Positions 37,185 to 46,898 are shown, counted from the stretch's first letter. The stretch: 64,000 bases of DNA from JAEUMY01 sp033764435 (GCA_033764435.1 JANRIX010000005.1:62001-126000); one strand, 5' to 3'. Notes: generated by a model from the sequence alone, not told the origin. Numbers and translations are program-made.

Positions 37185-38625
37185 CCGGATCAACGCTTTG
37201 CAACACTTCAGACCCCTCGCCGGTGCCGTTCTCGCCAGCCTCGCCCTGGCCGGCTGCGCCGTCGGGCCCGACTACCAGCGCCCCGCCGCAGAAATCCCGC
37301 AAGCCTGGCCGGCCTCGCCGGCAGGCGCCACGCAAGTGGCGGCCGATTCAGCGTGGTGGAAGATCTATGCGGACCCGGCACTCGATGCGCTGGTCACCGA
37401 GGCACTCGGCCGCAATGCCGATCTCGCCATCGCCGCCGCCCGCATCACCGAAGCGGAGGCACAGCTCGGCATCGCGCGGACGGATTTCAGCCCCACCGTG
37501 TTTGCGGACGGCGGCAAGAGTCGCAGCCGGACCTCGGAAAAGAGCGGCCAGTTCCAGGAAGGCATGCCGCTCACCACGAGCAGCAACCGCGCCGCGCTGA
37601 ATTTTTCCTACGAACTGGACTTTTGGGGCAAGTTCCGCCGCGCAAGTGAAGCCGCACGTGCGGAGTTGCTGGCCACCCAGGCCGCGCGCGACACAATCCG
37701 CCTGTCGTTGACGGCACAGGTGGTACAGGGTCACTACAACCTCGTCGCACTCGACGCACGCGTGGCGGCCACCGAACGCACCCTGCAGCGTGGCCGCGAG
37801 GCGCTGGCGCTGCTCACCAAGCAGTTCGAGGCCGGGATGATTTCTCGCTTCGAACTGCAGCAGCGCAGTGCGGAAGTGGACGCCGTCTCCGCCCAACTGC
37901 CCCCGCTGCAACGCGATCGCGTAGCGCAGGAGCGCGCGCTGGTGGTGCTGCTGGGCCGTTCACCACGGGAAGTCGTGGATGCGAATATTCGCAGGGCCGG
38001 CACGCGCGCCGACGCGACCACGCTGAGCCTCGCCGCGCCGGCCGGCCTGCCGTCGGAGCTCCTGCTCAACCGGCCCGACTTGCGTGAAGCCGAGCAGCGA
38101 CTGGTGGCCGCAAACGCCCGCATCGGCGTCGCGCGTGCAGCATACTTTCCATCCATCACCCTCACGGGCGCCATCGGCAGCGAAAGCGCGCAGCTCTCCG
38201 ACCTCTTCAGCGGCCCCGCACGTACCTGGAATTTCGCCGGCAACCTGACCCAAGCGCTCTGGGGCGCCGGCCGCCTGATGCGCGAGGAAGAGATCGCCGA
38301 AGCGCGGCAGAAAGTGGCGGTCGAGCAATATCGCAATGCCGTCATCAACGCCTTCCGCGAGGTGCAGGATGCCGTCTCGGCGCAGGCCGCCGCGCGCGAG
38401 GTCTTCGTGACCGAGACCAGGCGGGTGGAGTCGCTGAAGCAGGCCTACGCGCTGGCCAAGCTCCGCTTCGAGAACGGCATCGCGAGTCAGCTTGACGTGA
38501 TCGACAACGAGCGCGGACTCATCGCCGCCGAACACAATCGCATCGAAGCGGAGCGTGCGCTGCGGGCAGCGATTGCCGACCTGTACCGCGCGCTGGGCAG
38601 CGGCAGCACCGCGGCGCAGGCCTGA
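37177..38625 (+). CDS. Outer-membrane efflux channel lipoprotein (OprM/NodT family)
   Basis: This 482-residue outer-membrane channel completes the tripartite pump. A lipobox LALAGC precedes the conserved AVGPDYQRP. The body has two repeated coiled-coil OEP domains, with TSNRAALNFSYELDFWGKFRRA in the first and RPDLREAEQRLVAANARIGVARAAYFPSI in the second. The start at 37177 has a GGAGG site and overlaps acrB by 8 bp; upstream in-frame ATGs lie in acrB. The palindrome encodes ANIR at residues 269-272, between the two repeats. Confidence 0.94.
   Translation: MIDRINALQHFRPLAGAVLASLALAGCAVGPDYQRPAAEIPQAWPASPAGATQVAADSAWWKIYADPALDALVTEALGRNADLAIAAARITEAEAQLGIARTDFSPTVFADGGKSRSRTSEKSGQFQEGMPLTTSSNRAALNFSYELDFWGKFRRASEAARAELLATQAARDTIRLSLTAQVVQGHYNLVALDARVAATERTLQRGREALALLTKQFEAGMISRFELQQRSAEVDAVSAQLPPLQRDRVAQERALVVLLGRSPREVVDANIRRAGTRADATTLSLAAPAGLPSELLLNRPDLREAEQRLVAANARIGVARAAYFPSITLTGAIGSESAQLSDLFSGPARTWNFAGNLTQALWGAGRLMREEEIAEARQKVAVEQYRNAVINAFREVQDAVSAQAAAREVFVTETRRVESLKQAYALAKLRFENGIASQLDVIDNERGLIAAEHNRIEAERALRAAIADLYRALGSGSTAAQA
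37981..37992. repeat. GCGAATATTCGC palindrome, copy 9
   Basis: Exact copy in the OprM-type gene, ANIR (269-272). Confidence 0.95.
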
Positions 38626-38632
38626 ATCCGGT

Positions 38633-39424
38633 CTACCAGTAGTTCTCGACCGCGATGTGACCTGGCGTGAGCTTGCGGTCGTTGGTGAACCCGCGTGCCT
38701 TCAACAGCGCGCGGGATTCCTCCACCATGGCCGGGTTGCCGCACAGCATGAAGCGCGAACGGGCGGCGTCGAACTTCACGCCTGCCGCCGTCTCCAGCCC
38801 GCCGGAAGTGATCAGCGTGGTGATGCGCCCCTGCGTCAGGGCCGAGTCCGGATCGCGCGTCAGCGTGGGCACATAGTGCAACGTGGCGCCGCCTGCGCGG
38901 GGCACGCGAATCCACACCTCCAATTGCTCGCGATAGCCCAGCTCAGCTGCGTGCCGAACGCTGTGTACCACCACCAGCCGCTCGAACTCGCGCCAAACTG
39001 CATCGTCTTCGAGCATGGCGATGAAGGGTCCCAGCCCCGTGCCGGTGGACAGCATCCAGAGATCTTTCGGCCCCTCTCCGCGCCAGAGGCGGTCGGCCGT
39101 GAGGAATCCCTGCGCCGGCTTCTCGACCTTCACTTCGGCACCGATGCCGCGCGCGTGTATGAGCGGCGTAAACACGCCGTGCTCGACCACCACGGCATAG
39201 AACTCCAGATACTCGCTCCGCGGCGCGGACGCCAGCGAAAAGGCGCGCCAGATCATCTCGCCCTTGTCGTCGGCAACACCCAGCCGCGCAAACTGGCCGG
39301 GCACGAAGTCATAGCCCTCCGGTCGGGAGATGCGGAACGAGAACAGTCCGGGCATCCACTCGCGCCACCAGATAACCTTCTCAGTGGTGACGCGGGACGC
39401 TGCGGAGTCGATTGGGGTACTCAT
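38633..39424 (-). CDS. fpr: Ferredoxin--NADP reductase
   Basis: This 263-residue flavoenzyme transfers electrons between NADPH and ferredoxin or flavodoxin. The FAD-binding part has FVPGQFARLG and RAFSLASAP; the NADP part has LSTGTGLGPFIAML and FMLCGNPAMVEES. The C-terminus ENYW with its terminal aromatic is characteristic of bacterial Fpr. It is convergent with, and 7 bp from, the efflux channel gene. An exact palindrome lies 26 bp upstream of its start. Confidence 0.95.
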   Translation of the reverse strand: MSTPIDSAASRVTTEKVIWWREWMPGLFSFRISRPEGYDFVPGQFARLGVADDKGEMIWRAFSLASAPRSEYLEFYAVVVEHGVFTPLIHARGIGAEVKVEKPAQGFLTADRLWRGEGPKDLWMLSTGTGLGPFIAMLEDDAVWREFERLVVVHSVRHAAELGYREQLEVWIRVPRAGGATLHYVPTLTRDPDSALTQGRITTLITSGGLETAAGVKFDAARSRFMLCGNPAMVEESRALLKARGFTNDRKLTPGHIAVENYW

Positions 39425-39449
39425 GATGGATCAGGCGGGATCAGGCAGT

Positions 39450-39461
39450 GCGAATATTCGC
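39450..39461. repeat. GCGAATATTCGC palindrome, copy 10
   Basis: Exact intergenic copy, 26 bp upstream of the fpr start. Confidence 0.95.
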
Positions 39462-39535
39462 TGCATCGTACCTGCAATGCCCCTTGTCGGCGGCGATGTC
39501 CACAGCACCCGTGGGCTCATTCACTGACGATTGCG

Positions 39536-41293
39536 TCATTGCGTGTTGAACTGCAGCGCGGCCAGGCGTGCGTACAGGCCGCCTTCAGCCACCAGCTCAT
39601 CATGCGTCCCGGTCGCGACAATCCGCCCATGGTCCATCACGATGATCCGGTCGGCCGACTTCACCGTGGCCAGGCGGTGGGCGATGATGAGCGTGGTGCG
39701 CCCCTTCATGAGTTCAGCCATGGCGAGCTGAACTGCCTTCTCGCTTTCCGCATCCAGCGCACTGGTCGCCTCATCCAGCAGCAGGATGGCGCGATTGGCG
39801 AGGAAGGCTCGGGCGATTGCGATGCGCTGCTTCTGCCCGCCGGAAAGGCGGATGCCGCGCTCGCCCAGGTTGGCATCGAAGCCGCCAGGCAGTTTCTCGA
39901 TGAAGTCCAGCGCGTAGGCATGGCGGCAGGCCTCACGGATAGCCTCGTCATCCGCATCGGGCGTGCCGTAGCGCACGTTCTCGCGCACCGACGTGCCGAA
40001 GATGACGGGATCCTGCGATACCAGCGCGATGCGACCACGCACCGCAGCCACCGTCGCTTCGCGTGAGTCGACGCCGTCGATGCGCACCACGCCCGATGCC
40101 GGATCGTAGAAGCGCAGCAGCATCTGGAACACCGTGCTCTTGCCCGCGCCGGACGGGCCGACCAGCGCCACAACTTCGCCCGGGGCCACCTTCAGCGAAT
40201 ATTCGCTGAGCGCAGGCGTATCGGGACGGGTCGGATAGTTGAAGCCCACACGGTCGAACTCGATCTCGCCGCGCGGTGAAGGCAGCGACCGGGGGCTCAC
40301 GGGATCACCGATCTCTGGCTGGGTCGCCAGCAGTTCCAGCAGACGTTCCGACGCGCCCGCCGCGCGCTGCAGGTCGCCATACACCTCCGCCACCACGAAC
40401 ACGGCATTGGCCACGATCACCGCATAGAAGACGAAGGCCGACAGCTCCCCTGCGGTCAGGCGACCGGCGAGCACGTCATGGCCACCGACCCAGAACAGCA
40501 CGCCGATGGCGCCTGACGCCAGCACGGTGATGGCGGCGATGAGCATGGCCATGGCCCGATTCTTGGCCACACCCGTGGATGCCACGGCCTCGGCCAGATG
40601 GCGGAATGCAGTGCGATCGCGGTCCTCGTGGCCATAGGCCTGCACCGTGCGCACTTCATGGATGCTCTCGTCGATATGTGCGCTGACGTCTGCGACGCGA
40701 TCCTGCATTTCGCGGGAGAGCGTCCGCACGCGCCCGCCCAGCATGATCATGGGCAGCATCACGAACGGCAGACAGGCCAACGCGATCAACGAGAGCTTGA
40801 GACTGGTGAACACCAGCATGACCGCGCAGGCGCACATGGTGACGAACATGCGCGCGGCATAGAACATCGAGCCGCCCATCACCGTCTCAACCAGGGTCAC
40901 ATCGTTCGTCAGCCGGGAAATGGACTCGCCGGTTCGCGTCATCTCGAAATAGGACGGTGACAGCTTCAACATGTGGTTGAACAGTCGCTGTCGCAGGGCG
41001 GATGTGAAATGCACACCGACCCAGTACACATTGAACACGCGGATGTAGGTGATCGCCCCCAGCACGGACACGAGCACCAGCATGGCCAGCGCCGACTGGT
41101 CCAGCATGGCCGGATTCTTCTGCACGAACCCGGAATCGATCACGATGCGAAGCCCCGAACCGATGGCCAGCACCAGTCCGGACGACAACAACAGCGCCAC
41201 GAGCGCAACCGCGATGCGCACCTTGTGCGGCTTCAGCATCGCGAAGAGCGGGAGCAGGGATCTGAGACTGCGTTTGACCGGAGGCGTACTCAT
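39536..41293 (-). CDS. ABC exporter with fused membrane and ATPase domains (MsbA-like)
   Basis: This 585-residue half-transporter is a homodimer by family. Six transmembrane helices lie within residues 15-320 (type I exporter fold), followed by an ATPase domain with Walker A GPSGAGKST, signature RLSGGQKQR, Walker B ILLLDEATSALD and the H-loop IAHRLATV. Homologs flip lipid A or export drugs and lipids. MsbA itself usually sits beside lpxK, which is not seen here, so a general lipid/drug exporter is the safer call. The palindrome encodes S-E-Y-S around residues 363-366, just before Walker A. In DNA it is extended to an 18-bp perfect palindrome. Confidence 0.93.
   Translation of the reverse strand: MSTPPVKRSLRSLLPLFAMLKPHKVRIAVALVALLLSSGLVLAIGSGLRIVIDSGFVQKNPAMLDQSALAMLVLVSVLGAITYIRVFNVYWVGVHFTSALRQRLFNHMLKLSPSYFEMTRTGESISRLTNDVTLVETVMGGSMFYAARMFVTMCACAVMLVFTSLKLSLIALACLPFVMLPMIMLGGRVRTLSREMQDRVADVSAHIDESIHEVRTVQAYGHEDRDRTAFRHLAEAVASTGVAKNRAMAMLIAAITVLASGAIGVLFWVGGHDVLAGRLTAGELSAFVFYAVIVANAVFVVAEVYGDLQRAAGASERLLELLATQPEIGDPVSPRSLPSPRGEIEFDRVGFNYPTRPDTPALSEYSLKVAPGEVVALVGPSGAGKSTVFQMLLRFYDPASGVVRIDGVDSREATVAAVRGRIALVSQDPVIFGTSVRENVRYGTPDADDEAIREACRHAYALDFIEKLPGGFDANLGERGIRLSGGQKQRIAIARAFLANRAILLLDEATSALDAESEKAVQLAMAELMKGRTTLIIAHRLATVKSADRIIVMDHGRIVATGTHDELVAEGGLYARLAALQFNTQ
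40195..40206. repeat. GCGAATATTCGC palindrome, copy 11
   Basis: Exact copy in the MsbA-like exporter gene, EYS frame. It is the longest version, an 18-bp palindrome TCAGCGAATATTCGCTGA. Confidence 0.95.
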
Positions 41294-41350
41294 GCTGCTC
41301 CAAAAAAAACAAAAACGGGACGCAACATTGCGTCCCGTGAAATCAGAACT

Positions 41351-41362
41351 GCGAATATTCGC
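41351..41362. repeat. GCGAATATTCGC palindrome, copy 12
   Basis: Exact intergenic copy in the 75-bp gap before the MsbA-like exporter. Confidence 0.95.
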
Positions 41363-41368
41363 GAGTGC

Positions 41369-44320
41369 TCAGGCGCCGCGCTTCAACGTCGGCTTCTGCA
41401 CGGTGCCGGATATGCCAAAGCTGCCGCGATCCTGTGCAACACTGGAACGCAACTCAACGCCGATGCGTCCACCCAATTGATCACTCGCACCGACCACAAC
41501 TTCACCATTGGCCAAGATGACGCCACCCTGCAACCTGAGCTTGTTGTAGCGGACCTCGCCGCCCGACACGGCCAGGCCACCGGCGAGTTCAGCGAACTTG
41601 GTCGCGCCACCGCGACCGCCACCCTCCGTGCGCATGGCTTGCACAAGATCGACGTTGCTCACCGAGCCCTCCTTGACGGTGTAGTTGCCGACAATGTTCG
41701 GCGCCTTGAGCAGCCCGCCGAGTGTGGGCGACGAGGCGGTGATCGAAAACGCGCCCTCCATGCGACCTGAGATCGCAACGTCCTTGGTGAAAGTTTCGAA
41801 CAGCGGCGCAAGGCTCACATCCTTGGTCGAGATTTCCGCATTCACGTTGATACCGGATGCCCAATCCGCCTTGAGACTGCCAGTGAAGCTGCCGAAATAC
41901 GCCGTGCCGGCGATCTCCGGAAAGATCAGCTGCGTTCCCTGGATCGTCCCCTTGGCTTTGACATCATCGATGGGAATGGGCGCGCCTATCGGGAGCGGCA
42001 TGCCGCGCACAGTGGCCTCCACCGTCCAACCGTCGGCCTCCGGCTTGATGTCCAGGCCCCACTTGTTGTCAATCGCCTGCAGACTGGCCGACTTCAGCGC
42101 ACCGCGCTCGAAGCGAAAATTGGCGTTGAACTCGTTCAGCACCAGTTGCTGGCTCTCCACCTTCACATTGCGCAGGACAACCCGATCAATGCTGACATTG
42201 GCCGGCCGGTCCTCATTCTTGCCCCAGAGGCCGATGCGCGCCGCCGCATCCTCGCTGATCGTCACAGCCTGCAATTCGAGCGTCTCGATGCGCACGTTCT
42301 GATCGAACAGCGCACCGATGGGAATCTGGATCACACCAGAGCCGGCCGTTGCATCACGCGCCTTGCCTACGGTGACAGCACCAAGCTTCAGGCGCGGCGA
42401 CGGGAACAGTGCAAAGTTGACGCCGGAAATGGAGACATCGTCATGCAGCCACCCGGCCAGGCCGCGCTGGATTTTCGATTGCACCGAGCCCAGCGGAATG
42501 ACATGGATGATGCCGATGAATCCGCCGATGAGCACAACGAGCGCGATGCCGATGTAGGTGCCCCACGGCGTGGGCCCCTTCAGCTTGACGCGCTGATGGC
42601 GTGACGCGCCACCGGACTCCAGCGCCTCCTGCTCCTTGCGCGCACGTTCATCCGCCTGCGCCTGCAAAAGCTTGAGGTGCTCGACCTGACGCTGGCGTTC
42701 CTCTTCCTCTTCCTCCTCGCGGGCACGGGCTTTCTTCTCCGCCTTCTCCCGTGCCTTGCGTTCGGCATCGATGCGCCCCTCGACTTCTGCCTCGATGCGC
42801 GCCTTCTGCTCGGCCTGCTCGGCCGCAGCCTTTATCGCGATTTCGCGGGCTTGGGCTTCCATCCGTGCCTTTTTCTCGGCCTCTTCGCGCGCATGTGTCT
42901 CCGCTTCCAGTCGCGCTTCCACATCGGCCTGCGCGCGAGCGTGCAGCTCGGCTTCGACCTTGGCGCGCGCTTCGGCTTCAAGTTTGGCGCGCTGCTCGGC
43001 TTCCAGGCGTTCCTTCATCTCCGCTTCGAGGCGAGCGCGCTGCTCGGCCTCTTCCCGGGCGCGCGCCTCCAGACGGGCGCGATTGCGCGCCTCGTTTTCC
43101 CGCTGCGCGGCGACGTCTTCCTCTGCCTTGCGGCGCGCTTCTGCCTCGCGACGCAGCCTGTCTTCGAGCTCCTGGCGTTCTATCGCTTCACGTTCGGCGC
43201 GGGCGCGCGCCTCCAGCGCAGCGCGCTGCAGCCGCTCGGTCTCAGCCTTGATGCGCTCTTCCATTTCGGCGCGCAGCTTGACCTCTTGCTCGGCCAACAT
43301 GCGCTTGGTATCTTCCTCCGCCTTGCGCTTGGCCTCCGTTTCTGCCCGATGAAGCGCATTGGCTTCCTCGGCGAGCCGGCGTTCCAGTTCGGCGCGCGCT
43401 TCCTCGCGCGCATCGGCCATCACCGCCTCTTCAAGTTCCGCACGCGCGCTGTCCTCGATCTCCACACGAAGCTTCGCTTCCATTTCTTCGCGGATGCGCG
43501 CCTCGATTTCTTCCTTCAACTGCGCACGCAAATCACGCTGGGCGATCGCGGCTTCCTCGGCCTGCCGGCGCGCGGCTGTTTCGGCCTGTGCGCGAGCCGC
43601 AGCCAAGGCCTTGGCCTCTTCTTCCGCCTTGGCCCGAGCATCCGCCAGCGCCTTCGCTTCACTTTCGGCTTTGGCTCGCGCCGCCGCGAGGGCCTTGGCG
43701 GCCTCGGCTTCGCGGGCCTGCTGCTCCGCGGTCATTTTCGCGTGCGACTCTTCATTCGCCTTCTTGCGCGCGGCTTCCTCGGCCATGCGCGCTTCCAACT
43801 CGCGCTTGGCCCGCTCAGCAGCCTCCTGCATGCGCCGGGCTTCTTCAATGGCGCGGCGCTCAGCCTCGGCCTTGGCTTTGGCTTCCACTTCAAGTCGGGC
43901 GCGTATCTGGGCCTCGCGCTCCGCACGGGCGCGGGCATCAGCCTGGGCCTTCTCGCGTGCAGCCGCGAGCGCCGCGGCATCATCGCGTGCCGCCGCTGGC
44001 GTGGCCGCCGATGGGGCCACCGCCGCCTTCACCGGCTTGGTGAAGTCAAAATCGTCCTCTTCGTCGCCGAAGGCCGAGCTGAAGCCGGAATCTTCCTTTT
44101 TCGTCTCGAAAATGCGAATGAATCCTTCCTTGACCAGTTGCTGCAATGCCTTCTCGGTCGTTGGAACAGGAAGATCCGCCGCCTTGGCGGTCTGCTCGAG
44201 CGTGGACTTGCCATCCACCAGCTTGAGCACCTTCATCAAATCCTTGGAAAGGGGCGCGGTCCGCTGGGTGATCTGGGTCACCCCTTTGCCCGTCTTGCTG
44301 TGTATTGTTTTTAGGTCCAT
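41369..44320 (-). CDS. 983-residue fusion: winged-helix-like N-terminus, long coiled coil, transmembrane helix, AsmA-like C-terminus
   Basis: The N-terminal 80 or so residues look like a small winged-helix or DUF4388-type fold (MKVLKLVDGKSTLEQTAKAADL, then ALQQLVKEGFIRIFE). Residues about 105-570 are an extreme Ala/Glu/Arg/Lys coiled coil (repeats such as EAKAKAEAERRA, REEAEQRARLEAE). A single transmembrane helix follows at about 590-612 (WGTYIGIALVVLIGGFIGIIHV). The last 370 residues resemble AsmA/DUF748 proteins (SISGVNFALFPSPRLKLGAVTVG, later ISGRMEGAFSITASSP). The topology suggests a cytoplasmic rod and DNA- or protein-binding head with a periplasmic lipid-transfer-like domain. The ATG at 44320 keeps the conserved-looking start MDLKTIHSK. 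Function unknown. Confidence 0.8.
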   Translation of the reverse strand: MDLKTIHSKTGKGVTQITQRTAPLSKDLMKVLKLVDGKSTLEQTAKAADLPVPTTEKALQQLVKEGFIRIFETKKEDSGFSSAFGDEEDDFDFTKPVKAAVAPSAATPAAARDDAAALAAAREKAQADARARAEREAQIRARLEVEAKAKAEAERRAIEEARRMQEAAERAKRELEARMAEEAARKKANEESHAKMTAEQQAREAEAAKALAAARAKAESEAKALADARAKAEEEAKALAAARAQAETAARRQAEEAAIAQRDLRAQLKEEIEARIREEMEAKLRVEIEDSARAELEEAVMADAREEARAELERRLAEEANALHRAETEAKRKAEEDTKRMLAEQEVKLRAEMEERIKAETERLQRAALEARARAEREAIERQELEDRLRREAEARRKAEEDVAAQRENEARNRARLEARAREEAEQRARLEAEMKERLEAEQRAKLEAEARAKVEAELHARAQADVEARLEAETHAREEAEKKARMEAQAREIAIKAAAEQAEQKARIEAEVEGRIDAERKAREKAEKKARAREEEEEEERQRQVEHLKLLQAQADERARKEQEALESGGASRHQRVKLKGPTPWGTYIGIALVVLIGGFIGIIHVIPLGSVQSKIQRGLAGWLHDDVSISGVNFALFPSPRLKLGAVTVGKARDATAGSGVIQIPIGALFDQNVRIETLELQAVTISEDAAARIGLWGKNEDRPANVSIDRVVLRNVKVESQQLVLNEFNANFRFERGALKSASLQAIDNKWGLDIKPEADGWTVEATVRGMPLPIGAPIPIDDVKAKGTIQGTQLIFPEIAGTAYFGSFTGSLKADWASGINVNAEISTKDVSLAPLFETFTKDVAISGRMEGAFSITASSPTLGGLLKAPNIVGNYTVKEGSVSNVDLVQAMRTEGGGRGGATKFAELAGGLAVSGGEVRYNKLRLQGGVILANGEVVVGASDQLGGRIGVELRSSVAQDRGSFGISGTVQKPTLKRGA

Positions 44321-44585
44321 CCAGTGCCTCGCTCCGATTGCACGGCCATTGCAGGTCAAGAATCAGCAACATGTCCGGCCGCACACTGCGTTGCAGGCGG
44401 GCATGGCCAGACGAAAGACTTGGGGATGATCGCACGAATCCGGGGTCAATTCCACGGCCTGCGCGCCTCTGGCGACCCGCCCGAGGCCCATGAACGCGTG
44501 AACTCCGGGCCAGTATCCGGGTCGGAATGAGCGTGAGTAAACGGAAGCTGCCGTTCAGCCGTTGTGCTGTCGAGGAGAAGACACC

Positions 44586-46532
44586 ATGCATCCGCTCAGA
44601 CTCTCGATGAAACAATTTGTTGCAGCACTGCTCACCGGCGCCATGGCGTCCCTGGCCCTGGCTGCCGACCCACCCGGCCGAGTGGGCCGGGTCACCATGA
44701 TCGAGGGTACAGTGAAGTTTTACGCCGATCAGGAGAATGGCTGGGAACCAGCCCGGCTCAATCTGCCGGTCACCTCGGAAAACTCCATCTGGGCGGAGGG
44801 TCGCAGCCGCGCCGAGTGGCGGGTGGGCCCTGCCGCCATACGTCTCGACCATGACACCGTTCTCGACGTGCAGAAGCTCGAGGACACCGAGACGTTGCTC
44901 TACCTGCAGCGAGGCGCTGCGAATATTCGCGTAGGCCTCATCGAGAAGGGTGAGGTGTTTCGCATCTTCACGCCGGAAGGCACGATGACGCTGCGCGCGC
45001 GCGGCAGTTATCGCATTGAAGCCGACATGGACAAGGGTGAATCGCGCATCGCGGTCCTGTCCGGCCGGGCGCGGGTTGAATCGACTGCCGGCAGCCCATG
45101 GATCGAAGCCGGGCGCATGGCCTTGCTGGAGCGCGGCAGCACCCGCATCGAACCGCTCGCCCGCACGGAATTCGATGACTGGGCGCAGACACGCGATGAT
45201 GGCCTCGACATTGCAGCACCCGAGGAAGTCTCTCCCTACATGACCGGCTATGAGGAATTGAACCGGCACGGCAACTGGGAAGAGGAAGGCGAGTATGGCC
45301 GCGTGTGGGTGCCCCGGGTTGTGGTCGACTGGGCGCCCTACCGCTATGGACACTGGCGCTATGTCCGCCCTTGGGGATGGACCTGGATCGACGATGCCCC
45401 ATGGGGTTTCGCGCCCATGCACTACGGTCGCTGGGTGCACGTGCGCGGCCGCTGGGCATGGTGGCCCGGCAATCGCATCCATCGCCCTGTCTGGTCACCT
45501 GCACTGGTCGCGTGGGTGGGTGGCAGCGGCTGGAGCGTGACCTACAGCACGGGCAGCGGTCCCGGGATCGGCTGGTTCCCGCTGGCCCCGTATGAGGCTT
45601 ACGTGCCCTGGTATCGCCACAGCCCGACATACGTCTACAACATCAATCACATCCACCGGAATCGCCCGGTGCCGACCCGACCGCCGCGGCAGTACGCCAA
45701 TCACAAACCGGGCGTGACCGTGGTGTCGCCGACAACATTTCAGGCGGCGCTGCCCGTTGCGACCCACCGCGGCCGCATTCCCGGCGAAGCGATCTGGAAT
45801 CAGCCTGTCGTGCAGGATGGGGGCAACCTGCCGCCGCGACGCAGCAACGCCGGAACGGGCAATCCCGCTGCACCTTTCGGCAAACCGGCCCTGCTGCAGC
45901 CAACATCCCCTGCCGAACCTCAGCCACTGCCGCTGCCCTTACCTCAGCGCGCTGAAGAGCCCATTGGCAACCCGCGTGCGCAGAAGCCCGTGCCGACTGT
46001 TGGCGTGCAGCCGGGTGGACCCAAGCCCGGGACGATGGGTGGCAACAGCACCGTGCCGCCGGCGGAGAGCATGCCGTCGCGTCCCGCGCCGCAGCCGATG
46101 CCGTTCAATCCCCCTGCCGCTCAATCGCCGTCCACGCCATCCTCGCCGTCTGGCCAGCAAGGCTGGTCAACGCCGGCACCAGTGATTCGCGGCAGTGAAC
46201 CGCAGCCACGTTACTCGCCGAAGCCGCGCTCACCGGTCGAGTCGACGCAGACATTGCCCCAGCCTGCGCCGGTGACGCGAGAGATGTCGCCTGTCAATCC
46301 GCGACCAGCGCAAAGGATTGACAGCCCGGAGCGAGTTCAGCGCATTGAGCGTCCGCACAGCGTCGACCGCCCGGAAAGCGCGCCCAGCCGCCCGGCACCC
46401 AGCGTGCAGCCCTCAGCGCCGCCGGTTCAGGTCGCACCGCCGCCCAAACCGGCGCCGCGCGAGTTGAAGGAGCGGGACGAGCCGCCGCAGGCGGAGCGCA
46501 TCAAAAATCCGGGCCGCGTGCAGGAACGCTGA
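44586..46532 (+). CDS. Exported FecR-domain protein with Trp/Tyr-rich DUF6600-like region and Pro-rich tail
   Basis: This protein of 648 residues has a signal peptide ending LALA-AD near residue 26. A FecR-like beta domain (about 35-200; GRVTMIEGTVKFYADQENGW, FRIFTPEGTMTLRARGSYRIE) follows. Next comes a Trp/Tyr/Gly-rich block with repeats such as WAPYRYGHWRYVRPWGWTW and YGRWVHVRGRWAW, typical of DUF6600. The last 260 residues are Pro/Arg-rich and probably unfolded. It may be a cell-wall or envelope protein. The palindrome encodes ANIR at residues 112-115 inside the FecR domain. The ATG at 44586 has a GGAG site. There is no partner sigma factor, so it is not a classical FecIR pair. Confidence 0.8.
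   Translation: MHPLRLSMKQFVAALLTGAMASLALAADPPGRVGRVTMIEGTVKFYADQENGWEPARLNLPVTSENSIWAEGRSRAEWRVGPAAIRLDHDTVLDVQKLEDTETLLYLQRGAANIRVGLIEKGEVFRIFTPEGTMTLRARGSYRIEADMDKGESRIAVLSGRARVESTAGSPWIEAGRMALLERGSTRIEPLARTEFDDWAQTRDDGLDIAAPEEVSPYMTGYEELNRHGNWEEEGEYGRVWVPRVVVDWAPYRYGHWRYVRPWGWTWIDDAPWGFAPMHYGRWVHVRGRWAWWPGNRIHRPVWSPALVAWVGGSGWSVTYSTGSGPGIGWFPLAPYEAYVPWYRHSPTYVYNINHIHRNRPVPTRPPRQYANHKPGVTVVSPTTFQAALPVATHRGRIPGEAIWNQPVVQDGGNLPPRRSNAGTGNPAAPFGKPALLQPTSPAEPQPLPLPLPQRAEEPIGNPRAQKPVPTVGVQPGGPKPGTMGGNSTVPPAESMPSRPAPQPMPFNPPAAQSPSTPSSPSGQQGWSTPAPVIRGSEPQPRYSPKPRSPVESTQTLPQPAPVTREMSPVNPRPAQRIDSPERVQRIERPHSVDRPESAPSRPAPSVQPSAPPVQVAPPPKPAPRELKERDEPPQAERIKNPGRVQER
44919..44930. repeat. GCGAATATTCGC palindrome, copy 13
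   Basis: Exact copy in the FecR-like gene, ANIR (112-115). Confidence 0.95.
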
Positions 46533-46558
46533 CCCCACCAACGCATCGGCCGCGCGGT

Positions 46559-46774
46559 CTACACCCGCCGGCCGGTGAACTCCTCCTCGATCTGGTCACG
46601 GAAGAACGTGCCCGGCGTGGACGAATTCATGAGTCGCCGAAAGAGTTCGGGCGAGATGTTGGCGTAGTCGTAGGTGCCGCGTTCCAGCTGCACGCGCAGT
46701 ACGCGGTTGCGCTCGTCATAGCCAGCGGCGCGCAAGACGCCGCCGCCGTTCAGACGCTTCATTTCAATGGCCAT
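46559..46774 (-). CDS. KTSC-domain small protein
   Basis: This 71-residue protein, beginning MAIEMKRLNGGG, matches the KTSC domain pattern: a short strand, AAGYDERNRVLRVQLERGTYDYANISPELFRRL, and a closing loop with FFRDQIEE. KTSC domains are found alone or next to lysyl-tRNA synthetase and phage proteins and are of unknown function. The start at 46774 has a GGAG site; the frame remains open for 30 codons upstream, through an intergenic palindrome. Confidence 0.75.
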   Translation of the reverse strand: MAIEMKRLNGGGVLRAAGYDERNRVLRVQLERGTYDYANISPELFRRLMNSSTPGTFFRDQIEEEFTGRRV

Positions 46775-46850
46775 GGGCGATGCTCCGATCGGCTGTCGTG
46801 ATGGTTCCATTGTTCCACAGCCGGCCGCGGCAAAGCCGTGCCCGACCCTT

Positions 46851-46862
46851 GCGAATATTCGC
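46851..46862. repeat. GCGAATATTCGC palindrome, copy 14
   Basis: Exact intergenic copy between msrA and the KTSC gene; flanks extend it to 16 bp (TT...AA). Confidence 0.95.
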
Positions 46863-46898
46863 AATGGGCGGCAAACCGCCGCAGCGCATGACCGCGAC

